Below are positions 9,907-20,165 of a stretch of DNA of 64,000 bases, piece by piece; positions within the stretch are counted from its first letter, which is position 1; each line of letters opens with the position of its first letter. The notes below the pieces were generated by a model that worked only from the letters and a program-made list of their open reading frames with translations, did no database searches and was not told the origin of the DNA. Made by a program: the position numbers and the translations under genes. The stretch is from Betaproteobacteria bacterium (lineage in GTDB: Bacteria; Pseudomonadota; Gammaproteobacteria; Burkholderiales; Burkholderiaceae_C), in the NCBI GenBank assembly GCA_009919175.1, contig RGCL01000004.1, forward strand, positions 1 to 64,000, given 5' to 3'.

Positions 9907-10391
9907 TATTGCAATGGCCCCTTGAGCGCCGCAGGAATGGGCAGCGCCACCACCTGAATGCCCTCTTCTTCCAAGGCCTGGGCTTGCTCGCGTGAGGCTT
10001 GCCCGCGAATGCCTCTGGCCTCGGTTTCACCGTAGTGGATTTTTCGTGCTTCTTCGGTGAAGCGCTCGCCCACGTCCTCGGTTTGCGCCATCACTTCCTT
10101 GACGGCTTTCATCCAGGCCGCTTGCAGTTGCTGGGGATTGAGCTGGGCCAAATCGACCGCCTCGGGCATGGGAGCAGCCGGGGTTGAGGTGGTGGTGGGT
10201 GCCGATGCGGCAGCGGGCTCGCTGGCCCCCAGGTTGAGACGTGGCGCACTGAGTTTTTTAGAAAGGGACTGGCTGCCGCACAAGGGGCAGGTCAGCAAGC
10301 CGCGGGCGAGCTGACTCTGGAAGTCGTCTTCGGAGGCAAACCACCCCTCGAACACATGTTGATGCTCACATTGAAGGTCAAGGACTTTCAT
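9906..10391 (-). CDS. DUF1178 family protein
   Basis: A 161-residue protein of the DUF1178 family, function unknown. The N-terminus MKVLDLQCEHQHVFEGWF followed by LLTCPLCGS has the CxxxH...CxxC spacing of a small zinc-ribbon-like module at about residues 8-38, then a low-complexity Ala/Pro/Thr linker at about 60-75 and a helical C-terminal domain. It lies 35 bases downstream of nuoN and is probably read through from the nuo operon. In related bacteria I recall DUF2818 and NUDIX genes sitting between nuoN and this family; neither is present here. Confidence 0.85.
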   Translation of the reverse strand: MKVLDLQCEHQHVFEGWFASEDDFQSQLARGLLTCPLCGSQSLSKKLSAPRLNLGASEPAAASAPTTTSTPAAPMPEAVDLAQLNPQQLQAAWMKAVKEVMAQTEDVGERFTEEARKIHYGETEARGIRGQASREQAQALEEEGIQVVALPIPAALKGPLQ

Positions 10392-10426
10392 GCGGGCATT
10401 ATGTCAGGCAGGCATCTCACCTGTGA

Positions 10427-11914
10427 TCATGAGGACAATGCCTGGACCATGGCTTGCGCGCACAGGCTCATGAGCCAGCCCGGCAACACGCCCACAACCA
10501 GCACCAAGGCGCCATTGAGGGTGAGCAGCCACCGCACATCCGCACCAGCCGTGACGGGCGTTGCAGTGATGGGGGTGTCAAAGTACATGACCTTGACCAC
10601 GCGCAGGTAATAAAACGCGCCGATGAGGGACATGGTCACAGCAAACACCGCCAGGACCATGCTGGGCGTGTCGCCACCGGCCACCAGGGCTTGCAACACG
10701 GAGAGCTTGGCCGCAAACCCCACCATGGGGGGAATGCCCGCCAGCGAGAACAGGCAAATAGCCATCACCGCCGCAAACAAGGGGCTGCGCTGATTGAGGC
10801 CTGCAAAGTCTGAAATCTCTTCGCTCTCAAAGCCACCACGGGCCAACAGGAGGATCACGCCAAAGACAGCTAGCGTGGTGAGCACATAGCTCACCACATA
10901 GAACATCGCGGAGCTGTAGGCGTTGGCGGTGTATTGAGGTTGGCCATGCACCACGCCGCTGAGCATGCCCAGCAGCACAAAACCCATTTGGGAAATGGTG
11001 GAAAAAGCCAGCATGCGCTTGATGTTGGTTTGGGCAATCGCGGCCAGGTTACCAATGAGCAATGAGGCCACTGCCAGCACGGCCAACATTTGCTGCCAGT
11101 CGAGCGCCAGGGGCAAGAGCCCGTCGACCAGCACACGCATGACCAGGCCAAACGCCGCCAACTTGGGCGCGCCGCCGATCAGCAGGGTGACCACCGTGGG
11201 CGCACCGTGATAGACGTCAGGCACCCACATGTGAAACGGCACCACGCCCAGCTTGAATGCCAGGCCTGCGACCACAAACACCACGCCCAGCACCAGGACC
11301 TGGGAGTGAATCTGACCGGTGGCAATCGCCTTGAACACGGTGTGCAAGTCCAGACTGCTCGTTGCGCCGTAGAGCATGGACAAGCCATAGAGCAAAAAGC
11401 CGCTGGCCAATGCTCCCAGCACGAAGTACTTCATGGCGGCCTCAGTGGCAATGGCCGAATCGCGGCGCAAAGCCACCATGGCGTAGCTCGACAGGGTGAG
11501 CAATTCCAGGCCAAGGTAGATGACCAGGAAGTTGTTCCCACCAATCATCACGTACATGCCCAAGAGGGCAAACATGGCCAGGATGTAGAGCTCGCCACCC
11601 TTGAGCATGTCGCGCTCCTGTGCGTAGGCGTGGCCGTAGACCAGCGTCACCGCCACCGCCAGGGTGGCAAAACACTTGAGCCAGCTGCCCATGCCATCGA
11701 CCACCACCAGATTGCCAAAGGCATACAGGGTGTCGGACTGCGTGCCGCCTTGCGCCAGGATCACCACCAGGCCCAGCAAAGAGCCCAGGGTGAGGTAGTG
11801 GGTGAGTTCGCGGCCACTGGACTTCACGCCCAGGTCAATGAGTGCAATCAGGCAAGCCAGGGTCAGCAGGATGATCTCTGGATAAACGGCCTGCCACAGT
11901 AGCGATTCGGTCAT
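10427..11914 (-). CDS. nuoN: NADH-quinone oxidoreductase subunit N
   Basis: Antiporter-like proton-pumping subunit in the membrane arm of complex I. The 495-residue protein is a chain of about 14 hydrophobic helices, with the family segments LELLTLSSYAMVA, KYFVLGALASGFLLYG, and FKLGVVPFHMWVPDVYHGAP carrying the Lys and His of the proton channel. It is the last nuo gene and ends the operon before the DUF1178 gene. The gap to nuoM is 25 bases. Confidence 0.95.
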   Translation of the reverse strand: MTESLLWQAVYPEIILLTLACLIALIDLGVKSSGRELTHYLTLGSLLGLVVILAQGGTQSDTLYAFGNLVVVDGMGSWLKCFATLAVAVTLVYGHAYAQERDMLKGGELYILAMFALLGMYVMIGGNNFLVIYLGLELLTLSSYAMVALRRDSAIATEAAMKYFVLGALASGFLLYGLSMLYGATSSLDLHTVFKAIATGQIHSQVLVLGVVFVVAGLAFKLGVVPFHMWVPDVYHGAPTVVTLLIGGAPKLAAFGLVMRVLVDGLLPLALDWQQMLAVLAVASLLIGNLAAIAQTNIKRMLAFSTISQMGFVLLGMLSGVVHGQPQYTANAYSSAMFYVVSYVLTTLAVFGVILLLARGGFESEEISDFAGLNQRSPLFAAVMAICLFSLAGIPPMVGFAAKLSVLQALVAGGDTPSMVLAVFAVTMSLIGAFYYLRVVKVMYFDTPITATPVTAGADVRWLLTLNGALVLVVGVLPGWLMSLCAQAMVQALSS

Positions 11915-11939
11915 GATGAAGTCCTGTCAGTTGGGCTCG

Positions 11940-13418
11940 TCATTGAGGCAATTTGGAAACGGAGACATGGCGCAGCAACTCGGCCACGGACGCATCCATC
12001 ACATCGGTGAAAGGCTTGGGATGGATGCCCATCCAAAGCACGGCAATCGCCAGCAAAGCCAGCATGAGGAATTCGCGCGCGTTGATGTCGGTGAGGGTTT
12101 TGACGTCCTCATTGACCACAGGTCCGAGGTAGACGCGCTTGAACATCCACAGGGTATAGGCCGCACCAAAAATCAGTGCGGTTGCGGCTGCAAAGCCCAG
12201 CCAGAAGTTGGCCTTGACGCTGGCCAGGATCACCATCCACTCGCCCACAAACCCTGCCGTGGCAGGCAAGCCGCAATTGGCCATGGCAAAGAGCAAGGCA
12301 AACGCCGAGAACTTGGGCATGGTGTTGACCACACCGCCATAGCTGGCAATCTCGCGCGAATGCACGCGGTCGTACAGCACGCCAATGCACAGGAACATGG
12401 CACCCGACACAAAACCGTGGGCAATCATCTGCACGATGCCACCGGCCATGCCCAGGTCATTGAAGATGAAAAAGCCCAGGGTCACAAACCCCATGTGCGC
12501 CACCGACGAATAGGCCACCAGCTTTTTCATGTCTTGCTGAACCATGGCCACCAGACCCACATAAATCACCGCCACCAGCGACAAGGCAATGATGAGCCAC
12601 GCCCACTCGCGACTGGCGTCGGGGACGATGGGCAATGAAAACCGCAAGAAACCATAGGCACCCAGCTTGAGCATGATGGCCGCCAACACCGCAGAGCCAC
12701 CTGTTGGGGCTTCGACGTGCACGTCGGGCAACCAGGTGTGAACCGGCCACATGGGCACCTTGACCGCAAAGGCTGCGGCAAAGGCAAAGAAGATCAGGGT
12801 CTGTGCCGAAGCGGGCAAAGGCATCTTGTACCAGGTGGCCAGATCAAAGCTGCCACCCGACTGGATGTAGAGGTAGATCAGCGCCACCAGCATCAACAAG
12901 GAACCTGCCAGGGTGTAGAGGAAGAACTTGAAGGCCGCGTAGATCTTGTTGGGACCGCCCCAGATCCCGATGATCAGGTACATGGGGATGAGGGTGGCCT
13001 CGAAGAACACATAAAAGAGCATGGCATCGATGGCGCAGAAGACCCCGATCATCAGGCCGCTGAGGATGAGGAACGCGCCCATGTACTGGTTGACCCGCTC
13101 GGTGATGACTTCCCAGCCGGCGATCACCACCACCACGGTGATGAAGGCCGTGAGCGGCACGAACCAGAATGACAAGCCGTCAAGCCCGAGGTGGTAGTTG
13201 ACGTTGAAGCGGGGAATCCACGGTGCAATCTCGATGAATTGCATGGCCGCCGTGCCCGTTTGAAACTGACCCAGCAAGGGCAAGGTGGCCGCAAGACCTG
13301 CCAAGGCGCCCAGCAAGGCCAGCCAGCGCACCAGCCTGACCTGTGATTCCTGGCTCAAGGCCAGAACGATGACCCCCGCCACTATCGGGGTCCAGATCGC
13401 AAGACTCAACAATCCCAT
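11940..13418 (-). CDS. nuoM: NADH-quinone oxidoreductase subunit M
   Basis: Second antiporter-like proton channel of complex I, 492 residues and multi-spanning. Family hallmarks are VNYHLGLDGLSFWFVPLTAF near residue 75, FFEATLIPMYLIIGIWGG, KVPMWPVHTWLPDVHVEAPTGGSAVLAAIMLKLG, and the AHMGFVTLGFF segment. Length matches the family. It lies between nuoL (gap 34 bases) and nuoN in the standard order. Confidence 0.96.
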   Translation of the reverse strand: MGLLSLAIWTPIVAGVIVLALSQESQVRLVRWLALLGALAGLAATLPLLGQFQTGTAAMQFIEIAPWIPRFNVNYHLGLDGLSFWFVPLTAFITVVVVIAGWEVITERVNQYMGAFLILSGLMIGVFCAIDAMLFYVFFEATLIPMYLIIGIWGGPNKIYAAFKFFLYTLAGSLLMLVALIYLYIQSGGSFDLATWYKMPLPASAQTLIFFAFAAAFAVKVPMWPVHTWLPDVHVEAPTGGSAVLAAIMLKLGAYGFLRFSLPIVPDASREWAWLIIALSLVAVIYVGLVAMVQQDMKKLVAYSSVAHMGFVTLGFFIFNDLGMAGGIVQMIAHGFVSGAMFLCIGVLYDRVHSREIASYGGVVNTMPKFSAFALLFAMANCGLPATAGFVGEWMVILASVKANFWLGFAAATALIFGAAYTLWMFKRVYLGPVVNEDVKTLTDINAREFLMLALLAIAVLWMGIHPKPFTDVMDASVAELLRHVSVSKLPQ

Positions 13419-13452
13419 GATGCTTCTCTTTGTTCGTGTCGTTGGCAGCGGC

Positions 13453-15471
13453 TCATGGATTGAGCCAGACGAACCAGGTCATGAGGACAAAAATGCCCAG
13501 GAGCATGACACCGGCATAGTGATACAGGTAACCGGATTGCAAGTGGCGCGCAATCGCGGACACCACCCCCACCAGTCGCCAGGATCCATTGACCACCGCA
13601 CCATCAATCAGGGCTTGGTCACCCCCCTTCCACAGCCCAGTGCCCAGCAAACGGGCCAGGCGGGCAAGGATGTTTTCGTTGATCCAGTCCATGTAGTACT
13701 TGTTTTCAAGCAACTGGTAGATCCAGGAGAAGATGCGACGGCATGCCTCGGGCACGCGCGGGTTGATCATGTAGCAGTAATAGGCCACCACCACGCCCGC
13801 CAAGGCCAGGTAGAAAGGCAGGGTGGTGAAGCCGTGCAAAGCCATGGCCACCGGACCATGGAAGGCCTCGGCCAGCTCCGTCATGGCGTGATGGCGCGTG
13901 GCATCGACCACGATGGCGCCGTCGAAGAATGTGCCAAACAGCATGCCGCCCATGGTCATGAAGCCAATCACCACCGAAGGAATGGCCAACAAGATGAGCG
14001 GAATGGTCACCACTGCTGGCGACTCGTGGGGCTGGGCATCGTGATGCCCATGGCCGTGGTGGTCATCGTGGTGGGCATCCGGGTTGAGGTGATGACGCGG
14101 CGCACCGTGGAAGACCAGGAAGTACATGCGGAAGGAATAAAAGGCCGTGACAAACACACCGCAGATCACGGCAAAGTAGGCAAAGCCCGCGCCCGGCAAA
14201 TGCGACTCGGCCACGGCTTCGATGATGCTGTCCTTGGAATAAAAACCCGAGAAGAAAGGCGTGCCAATCAAAGCCAGCGACCCGAGCAAGGACGTGATCC
14301 AGGTGATGGGCATGAACTTGCGAACGCCCCCCATCCAGCGGATGTCCTGGTTGTGGTGCATGCCCATGATCACCGAGCCCGCCCCCAGGAACAACAAGGC
14401 CTTGAAGAAGGCATGGGTCATGAGGTGGAACACAGCCACCGAATAGGCTGAGGCGCCCAGGGCCACGGTCATGTAGCCCAACTGAGAGAGCGTGGAGTAG
14501 GCCACCACGCGCTTGATGTCGTTTTGGATGATGCCCAGAAAGCCCATGAACAAGGCCGTGATGGCGCCGATCACCAAAATGAAATTGAGCGCGGCGTCAG
14601 ACAACTCGAACAGGGGCGACATGCGAGCCACCATGAAGATGCCCGCCGTGACCATGGTTGCAGCGTGGATCAGTGCGGAGATCGGGGTCGGGCCTTCCAT
14701 GGAGTCGGGCAACCAGACGTGCAAGGGAAACTGGGCTGACTTGCCCATGGCACCCACAAACAAGGCAATGCCGGTCACGGTGACCAGCAGCCAGTCGGTG
14801 CCGGGGAACAAGGTGGTGGCCAGGGCGGGCATCTTGGCAAACACCTCGGTGTAATTGAGGGTGTCGGTGAACGCAGCAATGAGGCCAATGCCCAGGATGA
14901 AGCCAAAGTCACCCACCCGGTTGACCAGGAAGGCCTTCATGTTGGCAAAGATGGCACTGGGCTTGTTGAACCAAAAACCAATGAGCAGGTAAGACACCAG
15001 ACCCACGGCTTCCCAGCCAAAGAACAACTGCAGCAGGTTGTTGCTCATCACCAGCATGAGCATGGAGAAAGTGAAGAGCGAGATGTAGGCAAAAAAGCGG
15101 TTGTAGCCTTCGTCCTCGGCCATGTAGCCAATGGTGTAGATGTGGACCATCAACGACACGAAGGTGACCACACACATCATCATGGCGGTGAGGCCATCGA
15201 CCATGAAGCCCACCTCCATCTTGAGGCTGCCCACCACCATCCAGGTGTAGAGCGTTTCATTGAAACGGGCACCGTCCTGAATGACCGACCACAGGGTGCT
15301 GGCCGAAATCAGGAAAGCGATCAACACGCCCAGGATGGTGAGCGAATGGCACACGCGCCGGCCCAGCTGATTGCCCGCAAAACGGGTGCCGAACAGGCCT
15401 GCCAGGGCAGAACCCACCAGCGGTGCCAGGGGCACGGCCAGCAAAGTGGAAGCGTTCAGGGTTTGACTCAT
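13453..15471 (-). CDS. nuoL: NADH-quinone oxidoreductase subunit L
   Basis: Largest antiporter-like subunit (672 residues), at the far end of the membrane arm and bearing the long lateral helix. It shows LFFGWEAVGLVSYLLIGFW, KSAQFPLHVWLPDSMEGPTPISALIHAATMVTAG and STLSQLGYM, all diagnostic. A His/Asp-rich cytoplasmic or periplasmic loop (HHDDHHGHGHHDAQPHE) occurs around residues 475-495; such loops are common in this subunit in betaproteobacteria. The nuoK gene lies 21 bases upstream. Confidence 0.96.
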   Translation of the reverse strand: MSQTLNASTLLAVPLAPLVGSALAGLFGTRFAGNQLGRRVCHSLTILGVLIAFLISASTLWSVIQDGARFNETLYTWMVVGSLKMEVGFMVDGLTAMMMCVVTFVSLMVHIYTIGYMAEDEGYNRFFAYISLFTFSMLMLVMSNNLLQLFFGWEAVGLVSYLLIGFWFNKPSAIFANMKAFLVNRVGDFGFILGIGLIAAFTDTLNYTEVFAKMPALATTLFPGTDWLLVTVTGIALFVGAMGKSAQFPLHVWLPDSMEGPTPISALIHAATMVTAGIFMVARMSPLFELSDAALNFILVIGAITALFMGFLGIIQNDIKRVVAYSTLSQLGYMTVALGASAYSVAVFHLMTHAFFKALLFLGAGSVIMGMHHNQDIRWMGGVRKFMPITWITSLLGSLALIGTPFFSGFYSKDSIIEAVAESHLPGAGFAYFAVICGVFVTAFYSFRMYFLVFHGAPRHHLNPDAHHDDHHGHGHHDAQPHESPAVVTIPLILLAIPSVVIGFMTMGGMLFGTFFDGAIVVDATRHHAMTELAEAFHGPVAMALHGFTTLPFYLALAGVVVAYYCYMINPRVPEACRRIFSWIYQLLENKYYMDWINENILARLARLLGTGLWKGGDQALIDGAVVNGSWRLVGVVSAIARHLQSGYLYHYAGVMLLGIFVLMTWFVWLNP

Positions 15472-15492
15472 GATGTGCAGTGGCTGTTCGGA

Positions 15493-15801
15493 TCAGCCTT
15501 GAAGCGAATTGAGTTCATCCACATTGATGCTGCGGCGATTGCGAAACAGCAAGACCAGAATCGCCAAGCCAATGGCCGATTCGGCCGCAGCGACCGTGAG
15601 GATGAAAAAGACGAAAACCTGTCCTTGCATGTCGCCCAGGAAATGCGAGAAGGCCACGAAGTTCATGTTCACCGCCAGCAACATCAGTTCGATGGCCATG
15701 AGCAACACAATGAGGTTCTTGCGGTTGAGAAAAATGCCCGTGACAGACAGCGCAAACAAGATGGCGCCCAGCGTGAGGTAGTGTCCAAGCGTGAGGGTCA
15801 T
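15493..15801 (-). CDS. nuoK: NADH-quinone oxidoreductase subunit K
   Basis: Small membrane subunit of complex I (102 residues, three helices). It has the conserved [24 protein letters not shown] segment with the Glu in helix 2 that lies on the proton path, and [17 protein letters not shown] near the end with a second Glu. The start overlaps the nuoJ stop by four bases, showing tight translational coupling. Confidence 0.96.
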   Translation of the reverse strand: MTLTLGHYLTLGAILFALSVTGIFLNRKNLIVLLMAIELMLLAVNMNFVAFSHFLGDMQGQVFVFFILTVAAAESAIGLAILVLLFRNRRSINVDELNSLQG

Positions 15802-16445
15802 GACGGGTTCTCCTCGGTTTTTTCAGCGGCCACAGCGGGCTTGACGGGGGCCACCTTGACAATTTGCAGCCTGTCCTTGGCACGCACGCGCACCTGGTCA
15901 GCCACGTTCTGGCCTTTGACATCCTTGCGCTCCCTCAGCGTCAGGGCAATGGCCGCCACGATGGCCACCAAGAGGAGCACCGCAGCAATCTCGACCGGAT
16001 AGATGTAGTGGGTGTAGAGGGCAATGCCCAGGCTTTGCGTGTTGGAGTCGCCCGCGGCCACCATGGCCACCGGGTTGGGGATGCTCGGCGCAGAGGTGGA
16101 GCGGAAGGTGCCCAGCAAGACCGCAGCGAGTTCAAGTGCAATCACGGCACCCAGCGTGGCCGCGAGCGGAAAGTGATTCCAAAAGCCTTTGCGGATGGAA
16201 TCGATGTTGATGTCCAGCATCATCACCACGAAGAGGAAGAGCACCATCACCGCGCCCACATACACCAGCACCAGGGTGATGGAGAGGAACTCGGCTTTGA
16301 GCAACATCCAGATCCCCGAGGACTGGAAAAAAGCCAGCACCAGGTAGAGCGCCGCATGCACGGTGTTGCGCGCGGTGATGACGCGAAAGGCGGCAAACAG
16401 CAAAACCGCAGCGAAGACGTAAAACAGGACAGACGTGTAGTTCAT
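15798..16445 (-). CDS. nuoJ: NADH-quinone oxidoreductase subunit J
   Basis: Membrane subunit next to the quinone site that helps couple electron transfer to proton pumping. The 215-residue protein has five hydrophobic segments and the conserved [21 protein letters not shown] stretch with the pi-bulge helix. The C-terminal tail after about residue 165 is charged and variable. It is flanked by nuoI (8-base gap) and nuoK (ATGA overlap). Confidence 0.95.
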   Translation of the reverse strand: MNYTSVLFYVFAAVLLFAAFRVITARNTVHAALYLVLAFFQSSGIWMLLKAEFLSITLVLVYVGAVMVLFLFVVMMLDINIDSIRKGFWNHFPLAATLGAVIALELAAVLLGTFRSTSAPSIPNPVAMVAAGDSNTQSLGIALYTHYIYPVEIAAVLLLVAIVAAIALTLRERKDVKGQNVADQVRVRAKDRLQIVKVAPVKPAVAAEKTEENPS

Positions 16446-16453
16446 GCGTGGCC

Positions 16454-16969
16454 TCAGCGGTATTTGGCATCTGCCGCCTTGTTGGCGGCAATTTGCGTTT
16501 CGTAGCGGTCCCCGACCGCCAGCAACATGTCTTTGGTGAAGTACAGGTCGCCACGCTTTTCGCCGTGGTATTCAAAAACATGGGTCTCGACGATGGAATC
16601 CACCGGGCAGCTCTCTTCGCAAAAGCCGCAAAAGATGCACTTGGTCAGATCGATGTCGTACCGGGTGGTGCGGCGGCTGCCGTCATCGCGCACGTCGGAC
16701 TCGATGGTGATGGCCATGGCCGGGCACACTGCTTCGCACAGCTTGCAGGCAATGCAGCGCTCCTCGCCGTTGTCGTAGCGGCGCAGGGCGTGCAGGCCAC
16801 GAAAGCGTGGGCTGGCAGGGGTTTTCTCTTCCGGGAATTGGATGGTGATCTTGCGGGCGAACATGTATCGGCCCGTGAGCGCCATGCCCTTGAAGAGTTC
16901 CAACAGCATGAAGCTGGAGAGGAAATCCTTGAGAGAAAAAGGCAAACGTGTAGCGGTTGTTGTGCTCAT
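16454..16969 (-). CDS. nuoI: NADH-quinone oxidoreductase subunit I (2x[4Fe-4S])
   Basis: Carries clusters N6a and N6b, passing electrons from NuoG to NuoB. The 171-residue protein has two ferredoxin motifs, [12 protein letters not shown] at about 72-83 and [12 protein letters not shown] at about 111-122, each with the CxxCxxCxxxCP spacing. The amphipathic N-terminus ([21 protein letters not shown]) anchors it at the membrane face. The gene order nuoH-nuoI-nuoJ is standard. Confidence 0.96.
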   Translation of the reverse strand: MSTTTATRLPFSLKDFLSSFMLLELFKGMALTGRYMFARKITIQFPEEKTPASPRFRGLHALRRYDNGEERCIACKLCEAVCPAMAITIESDVRDDGSRRTTRYDIDLTKCIFCGFCEESCPVDSIVETHVFEYHGEKRGDLYFTKDMLLAVGDRYETQIAANKAADAKYR

Positions 16970-16981
16970 CTCAGACTCCGA

Positions 16982-18058
16982 TCAATGCCAGATGGTCCAG
17001 GGGGATTGCATCCACAAGCCCACCACCACCAACCACACCAGGGTCACTGGAATGAAGATCTTCCAACCCAGACGCATGATCTGGTCGTAACGGAAACGCG
17101 GGAAGGTGGCGCGCACCCACAAAAAGAGGGTCACCACCACAAAGGTCTTCAGACCCAGCCAGATCCAGCCAGGAATGAAATCCAGGGCGGCAACCGGTGA
17201 TAGCCAGCCGCCAAGGAACATCAGCACAGCCAGCATGGACACCAGGATCATGTTGGCGTATTCGGCCAGGAAGAACATGGCAAAGGCCATGCCCGAGTAC
17301 TCGATCATGTGGCCTGCAACGATTTCGGATTCGCCCTCCACCACATCGAACGGGTGACGATTGGTCTCGGCCAGGCCAGAGATGAAATACACCAGGAAGA
17401 TGGGCAGCAGGGGCAACCAGTTCCAGGAGAGGAAGGACAAGCCCATGCTGGCAAATTGCCCCTGGTTTTGCGACAGGACGATTTGCGACATGTTCAGGCT
17501 GCCCGTGACCATGAGCACCACGACAAAACAAAAGCCCATGGCGATTTCGTAGCTCACCATTTGCGCCGAGGCGCGCATGGCACCCAAGAAGGCGTACTTC
17601 GAGTTCGAAGCCCAGCCCGCAATGATGACCCCATAAACCTCCAGCGACGTGATGGCCATGAGGAACAGCAAGCCCGCATTGACGTTGGCCAATGCCACTT
17701 CAGGCCCAAAGGGCACCACAGCCCATGCCGCCAGGGCAGGCATGATGGTCATGATGGGACCCAACAGGAAGAGCGAAGTCTGTGCGCGCACCGGAAGAAT
17801 GATTTCCTTGGTGAGCAACTTGAGGGCATCTGCAATGGGCTGCAGCAAACCAAAGGGACCAATGCGGTTGGGGCCTAGGCGAACCTGGGTAAAGCCAATG
17901 GCCTTGCGCTCCCACAGCGTGAGGTAGGCCACGCAACCCATGAGGGGCAGCAGCACAGCCACGATCTTGATGAGGTTCCAAAGGATGGGCCAAGCCAGAC
18001 CGGCCCACCACGACTGCGTGGATAAGCCAAGACCAAAGGAATAGATCTCGTTGACCAT
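16982..18058 (-). CDS. nuoH: NADH-quinone oxidoreductase subunit H
   Basis: Membrane subunit that forms much of the quinone chamber and links the two arms of complex I. The 358-residue protein has eight or nine helices, the quinone-site loop [32 protein letters not shown], and the [20 protein letters not shown] loop rich in acidic residues. The track starts at 18064 with TTG; the first ATG is at 18058 (MVNEIYSFG...), three bases after the nuoG stop, and I prefer that start. Confidence 0.95.
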   Translation of the reverse strand: MVNEIYSFGLGLSTQSWWAGLAWPILWNLIKIVAVLLPLMGCVAYLTLWERKAIGFTQVRLGPNRIGPFGLLQPIADALKLLTKEIILPVRAQTSLFLLGPIMTIMPALAAWAVVPFGPEVALANVNAGLLFLMAITSLEVYGVIIAGWASNSKYAFLGAMRASAQMVSYEIAMGFCFVVVLMVTGSLNMSQIVLSQNQGQFASMGLSFLSWNWLPLLPIFLVYFISGLAETNRHPFDVVEGESEIVAGHMIEYSGMAFAMFFLAEYANMILVSMLAVLMFLGGWLSPVAALDFIPGWIWLGLKTFVVVTLFLWVRATFPRFRYDQIMRLGWKIFIPVTLVWLVVVGLWMQSPWTIWH

Positions 18059-18060
18059 GA

Positions 18061-20151
18061 TCAATGTCCTCCCTTGGCATCAGCGGTTCGCTGCAAGGCG
18101 GGTGCGCGCCGCACCAGGCCATCGAGTTGATACAGGCTGGCCGTGACCGGCTCGGCATTGACGGGCAAGGCATCGATGGGCATGCGCGTGGCGTTGGAGA
18201 GTTTGCTCTCCCAGCCCTGGGGCAAGGCCTGCTCGCGAACCTGCTCGACCGTGTCCTGATCAAAACCCTGCAAGCCCAGGAGATTGCCCAACACGCGCAA
18301 GACCTTCCAGGCCGGGCGCGTATCACCCAAAGGCCGCACCACGCCGTGGAAGGACTGAGCCCGGCCTTCGGTGTTGATGAAGGTGCCAGCGGTTTCGGTA
18401 AAAGGGGAAATGGGCAGCATCACATCGGCCACATCGGCATTGGCCTTGAACGGCGAGAGGCTCACCACCATGCCGACATCGGCCAGACCAGCGCCGGTGC
18501 TGGCAGTGTCCAGGCCGGGTTCGACTTGCAGCAGGAAAACGGCCTTGAGGGCACCGGGCTGCAACATGTGCGCTGCGGTCTTGCCCTTGCTGCGGGGCAC
18601 AGCGCCCACCACCTGCGCACCCACGGTGTTGGCGGCTTCGCCCAAATGGCCAAAGCTTGCACCCGTTGATTCGGCAATCCACTGGGCCAAGGCCAGAAGG
18701 CTGGACGCGCGCACATGGTGTGCGGCGGCATTGCCCAAAAGAATCGCCTTGCGCTCGCCCGAGCACAGCGACTGTGCGATGGCGCGCGCCGTTTCACTCA
18801 CACTCGCTTGCACGGGTGCTGGCACCCCTTTGATCTCGGCCACGGCTGAAGCCACAGAGGCCAGCGCCTGCACCCAGTCGGCAGCGGGCGTCACCAGTTG
18901 CTGGCGGATGGGCATGGCCCAATCCTGAACCTGGGCATGGATGGCATGGACCTGGGCACCCCGGCGTGCGGCCTGACGGATGCGCTGGGCCATGAGCGGC
19001 TGGTCTTTGCGCACATTGCCGCCCACGATCAGCACCCGCTGCAGGTTGGACAACTCGGCCAGGGGCATGCCCAACCAGCGAACGCCTTCTTGGGGGTTGA
19101 CGGGTTCAGCAGCACGCAAACGGCTGTCGATGTTGTCGCTGCCCAAAGCGCGGATGAGTTGCTGCATGAGGTGCAGTTCTTCCACGGTGCTGTGGGGGCT
19201 GGCCAGCGCACCAATGGACGCGGGGCCGTGCTGATGATGCACATCCTGAAGTCCACGCACGACATAGTCCAGCGCGGCGCTCCAGTCGGTCTCTATCCAT
19301 TGACCGCCTTGCTTGATCATGGGTCGGGTCAGACGGTCTTCGCCATTGAGGGCTTCGTAGGAGAAGCGGTCACGATCTGCGATCCAGCACTCGTTGACGG
19401 CCTCGTTCTCGTAAGGCACCACGCGCATGACCTGGTGGTTTTTGACCTGAACAATCAGGTTGGCTCCGGTGGCATCGTGCGGGCTCACCGATTTGCGCCG
19501 ACCCAGCTCCCAGGTGCGCGCCTGATAGCGAAAGGGCTTGGAGGTCAAGGCACCCACCGGGCACAAATCGATCATGTTGCCCGAGAGTTCGGAGTCCACG
19601 GTCTGACCCACAAAGGATTCGATTTCGGAGTGTTCGCCACGGTGAGACATGCCCAGCTCCATGACGCCGGCAATTTCCTGGCCAAAGCGCACACAGCGCG
19701 TGCAGTGGATGCAACGGCTCATCTCTTCCATGCTCACCAGCGGCCCCACGTCCTTGTGGAACACCACGCGCTTTTCTTCTTCGTAGCGCGAGGCGCTGCC
19801 GCCGTAGCCCACCGCCAGATCCTGCAACTGGCACTCACCACCCTGGTCGCAAATCGGGCAATCCAGCGGATGGTTGATGAGCAGGAACTCCATCACCGAC
19901 TTTTGCGCCTTGGTGGCGCGCTCGGATTGCGTGCGCACCACCATGCCTTGCGTCACGGGCGTGGCGCAGGCGGGCAATGCTTTGGGGGCTTTTTCCACCT
20001 CGACCAGGCACATGCGGCAATTGGCCGCGATGGACAACTTCTTGTGATAACAAAAATGAGGAATGAAGGTGCCGATCTTTTCGGCCGCATGCATGACCAT
20101 GCTGCCTTCGGACACTTCGACCTTGCGGCCATCGATTTCAATTTCAACCAT
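18061..20151 (-). CDS. nuoG: NADH-quinone oxidoreductase subunit G
   Basis: Large peripheral-arm subunit holding iron-sulfur clusters N1b, N4 and N5. The 696-residue protein starts with a 2Fe-2S ferredoxin domain (CRMCLVEVE near residue 46), then [20 protein letters not shown], a 4Fe-4S segment with [16 protein letters not shown], and a molybdopterin-oxidoreductase-like domain that has lost its cofactor. The length is that of the short betaproteobacterial type rather than the about 900-residue enterobacterial form. The gap to nuoF is 14 bases. Confidence 0.95.
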   Translation of the reverse strand: MVEIEIDGRKVEVSEGSMVMHAAEKIGTFIPHFCYHKKLSIAANCRMCLVEVEKAPKALPACATPVTQGMVVRTQSERATKAQKSVMEFLLINHPLDCPICDQGGECQLQDLAVGYGGSASRYEEEKRVVFHKDVGPLVSMEEMSRCIHCTRCVRFGQEIAGVMELGMSHRGEHSEIESFVGQTVDSELSGNMIDLCPVGALTSKPFRYQARTWELGRRKSVSPHDATGANLIVQVKNHQVMRVVPYENEAVNECWIADRDRFSYEALNGEDRLTRPMIKQGGQWIETDWSAALDYVVRGLQDVHHQHGPASIGALASPHSTVEELHLMQQLIRALGSDNIDSRLRAAEPVNPQEGVRWLGMPLAELSNLQRVLIVGGNVRKDQPLMAQRIRQAARRGAQVHAIHAQVQDWAMPIRQQLVTPAADWVQALASVASAVAEIKGVPAPVQASVSETARAIAQSLCSGERKAILLGNAAAHHVRASSLLALAQWIAESTGASFGHLGEAANTVGAQVVGAVPRSKGKTAAHMLQPGALKAVFLLQVEPGLDTASTGAGLADVGMVVSLSPFKANADVADVMLPISPFTETAGTFINTEGRAQSFHGVVRPLGDTRPAWKVLRVLGNLLGLQGFDQDTVEQVREQALPQGWESKLSNATRMPIDALPVNAEPVTASLYQLDGLVRRAPALQRTADAKGGH

Positions 20152-20165
20152 GGTTCGTCATCCGA

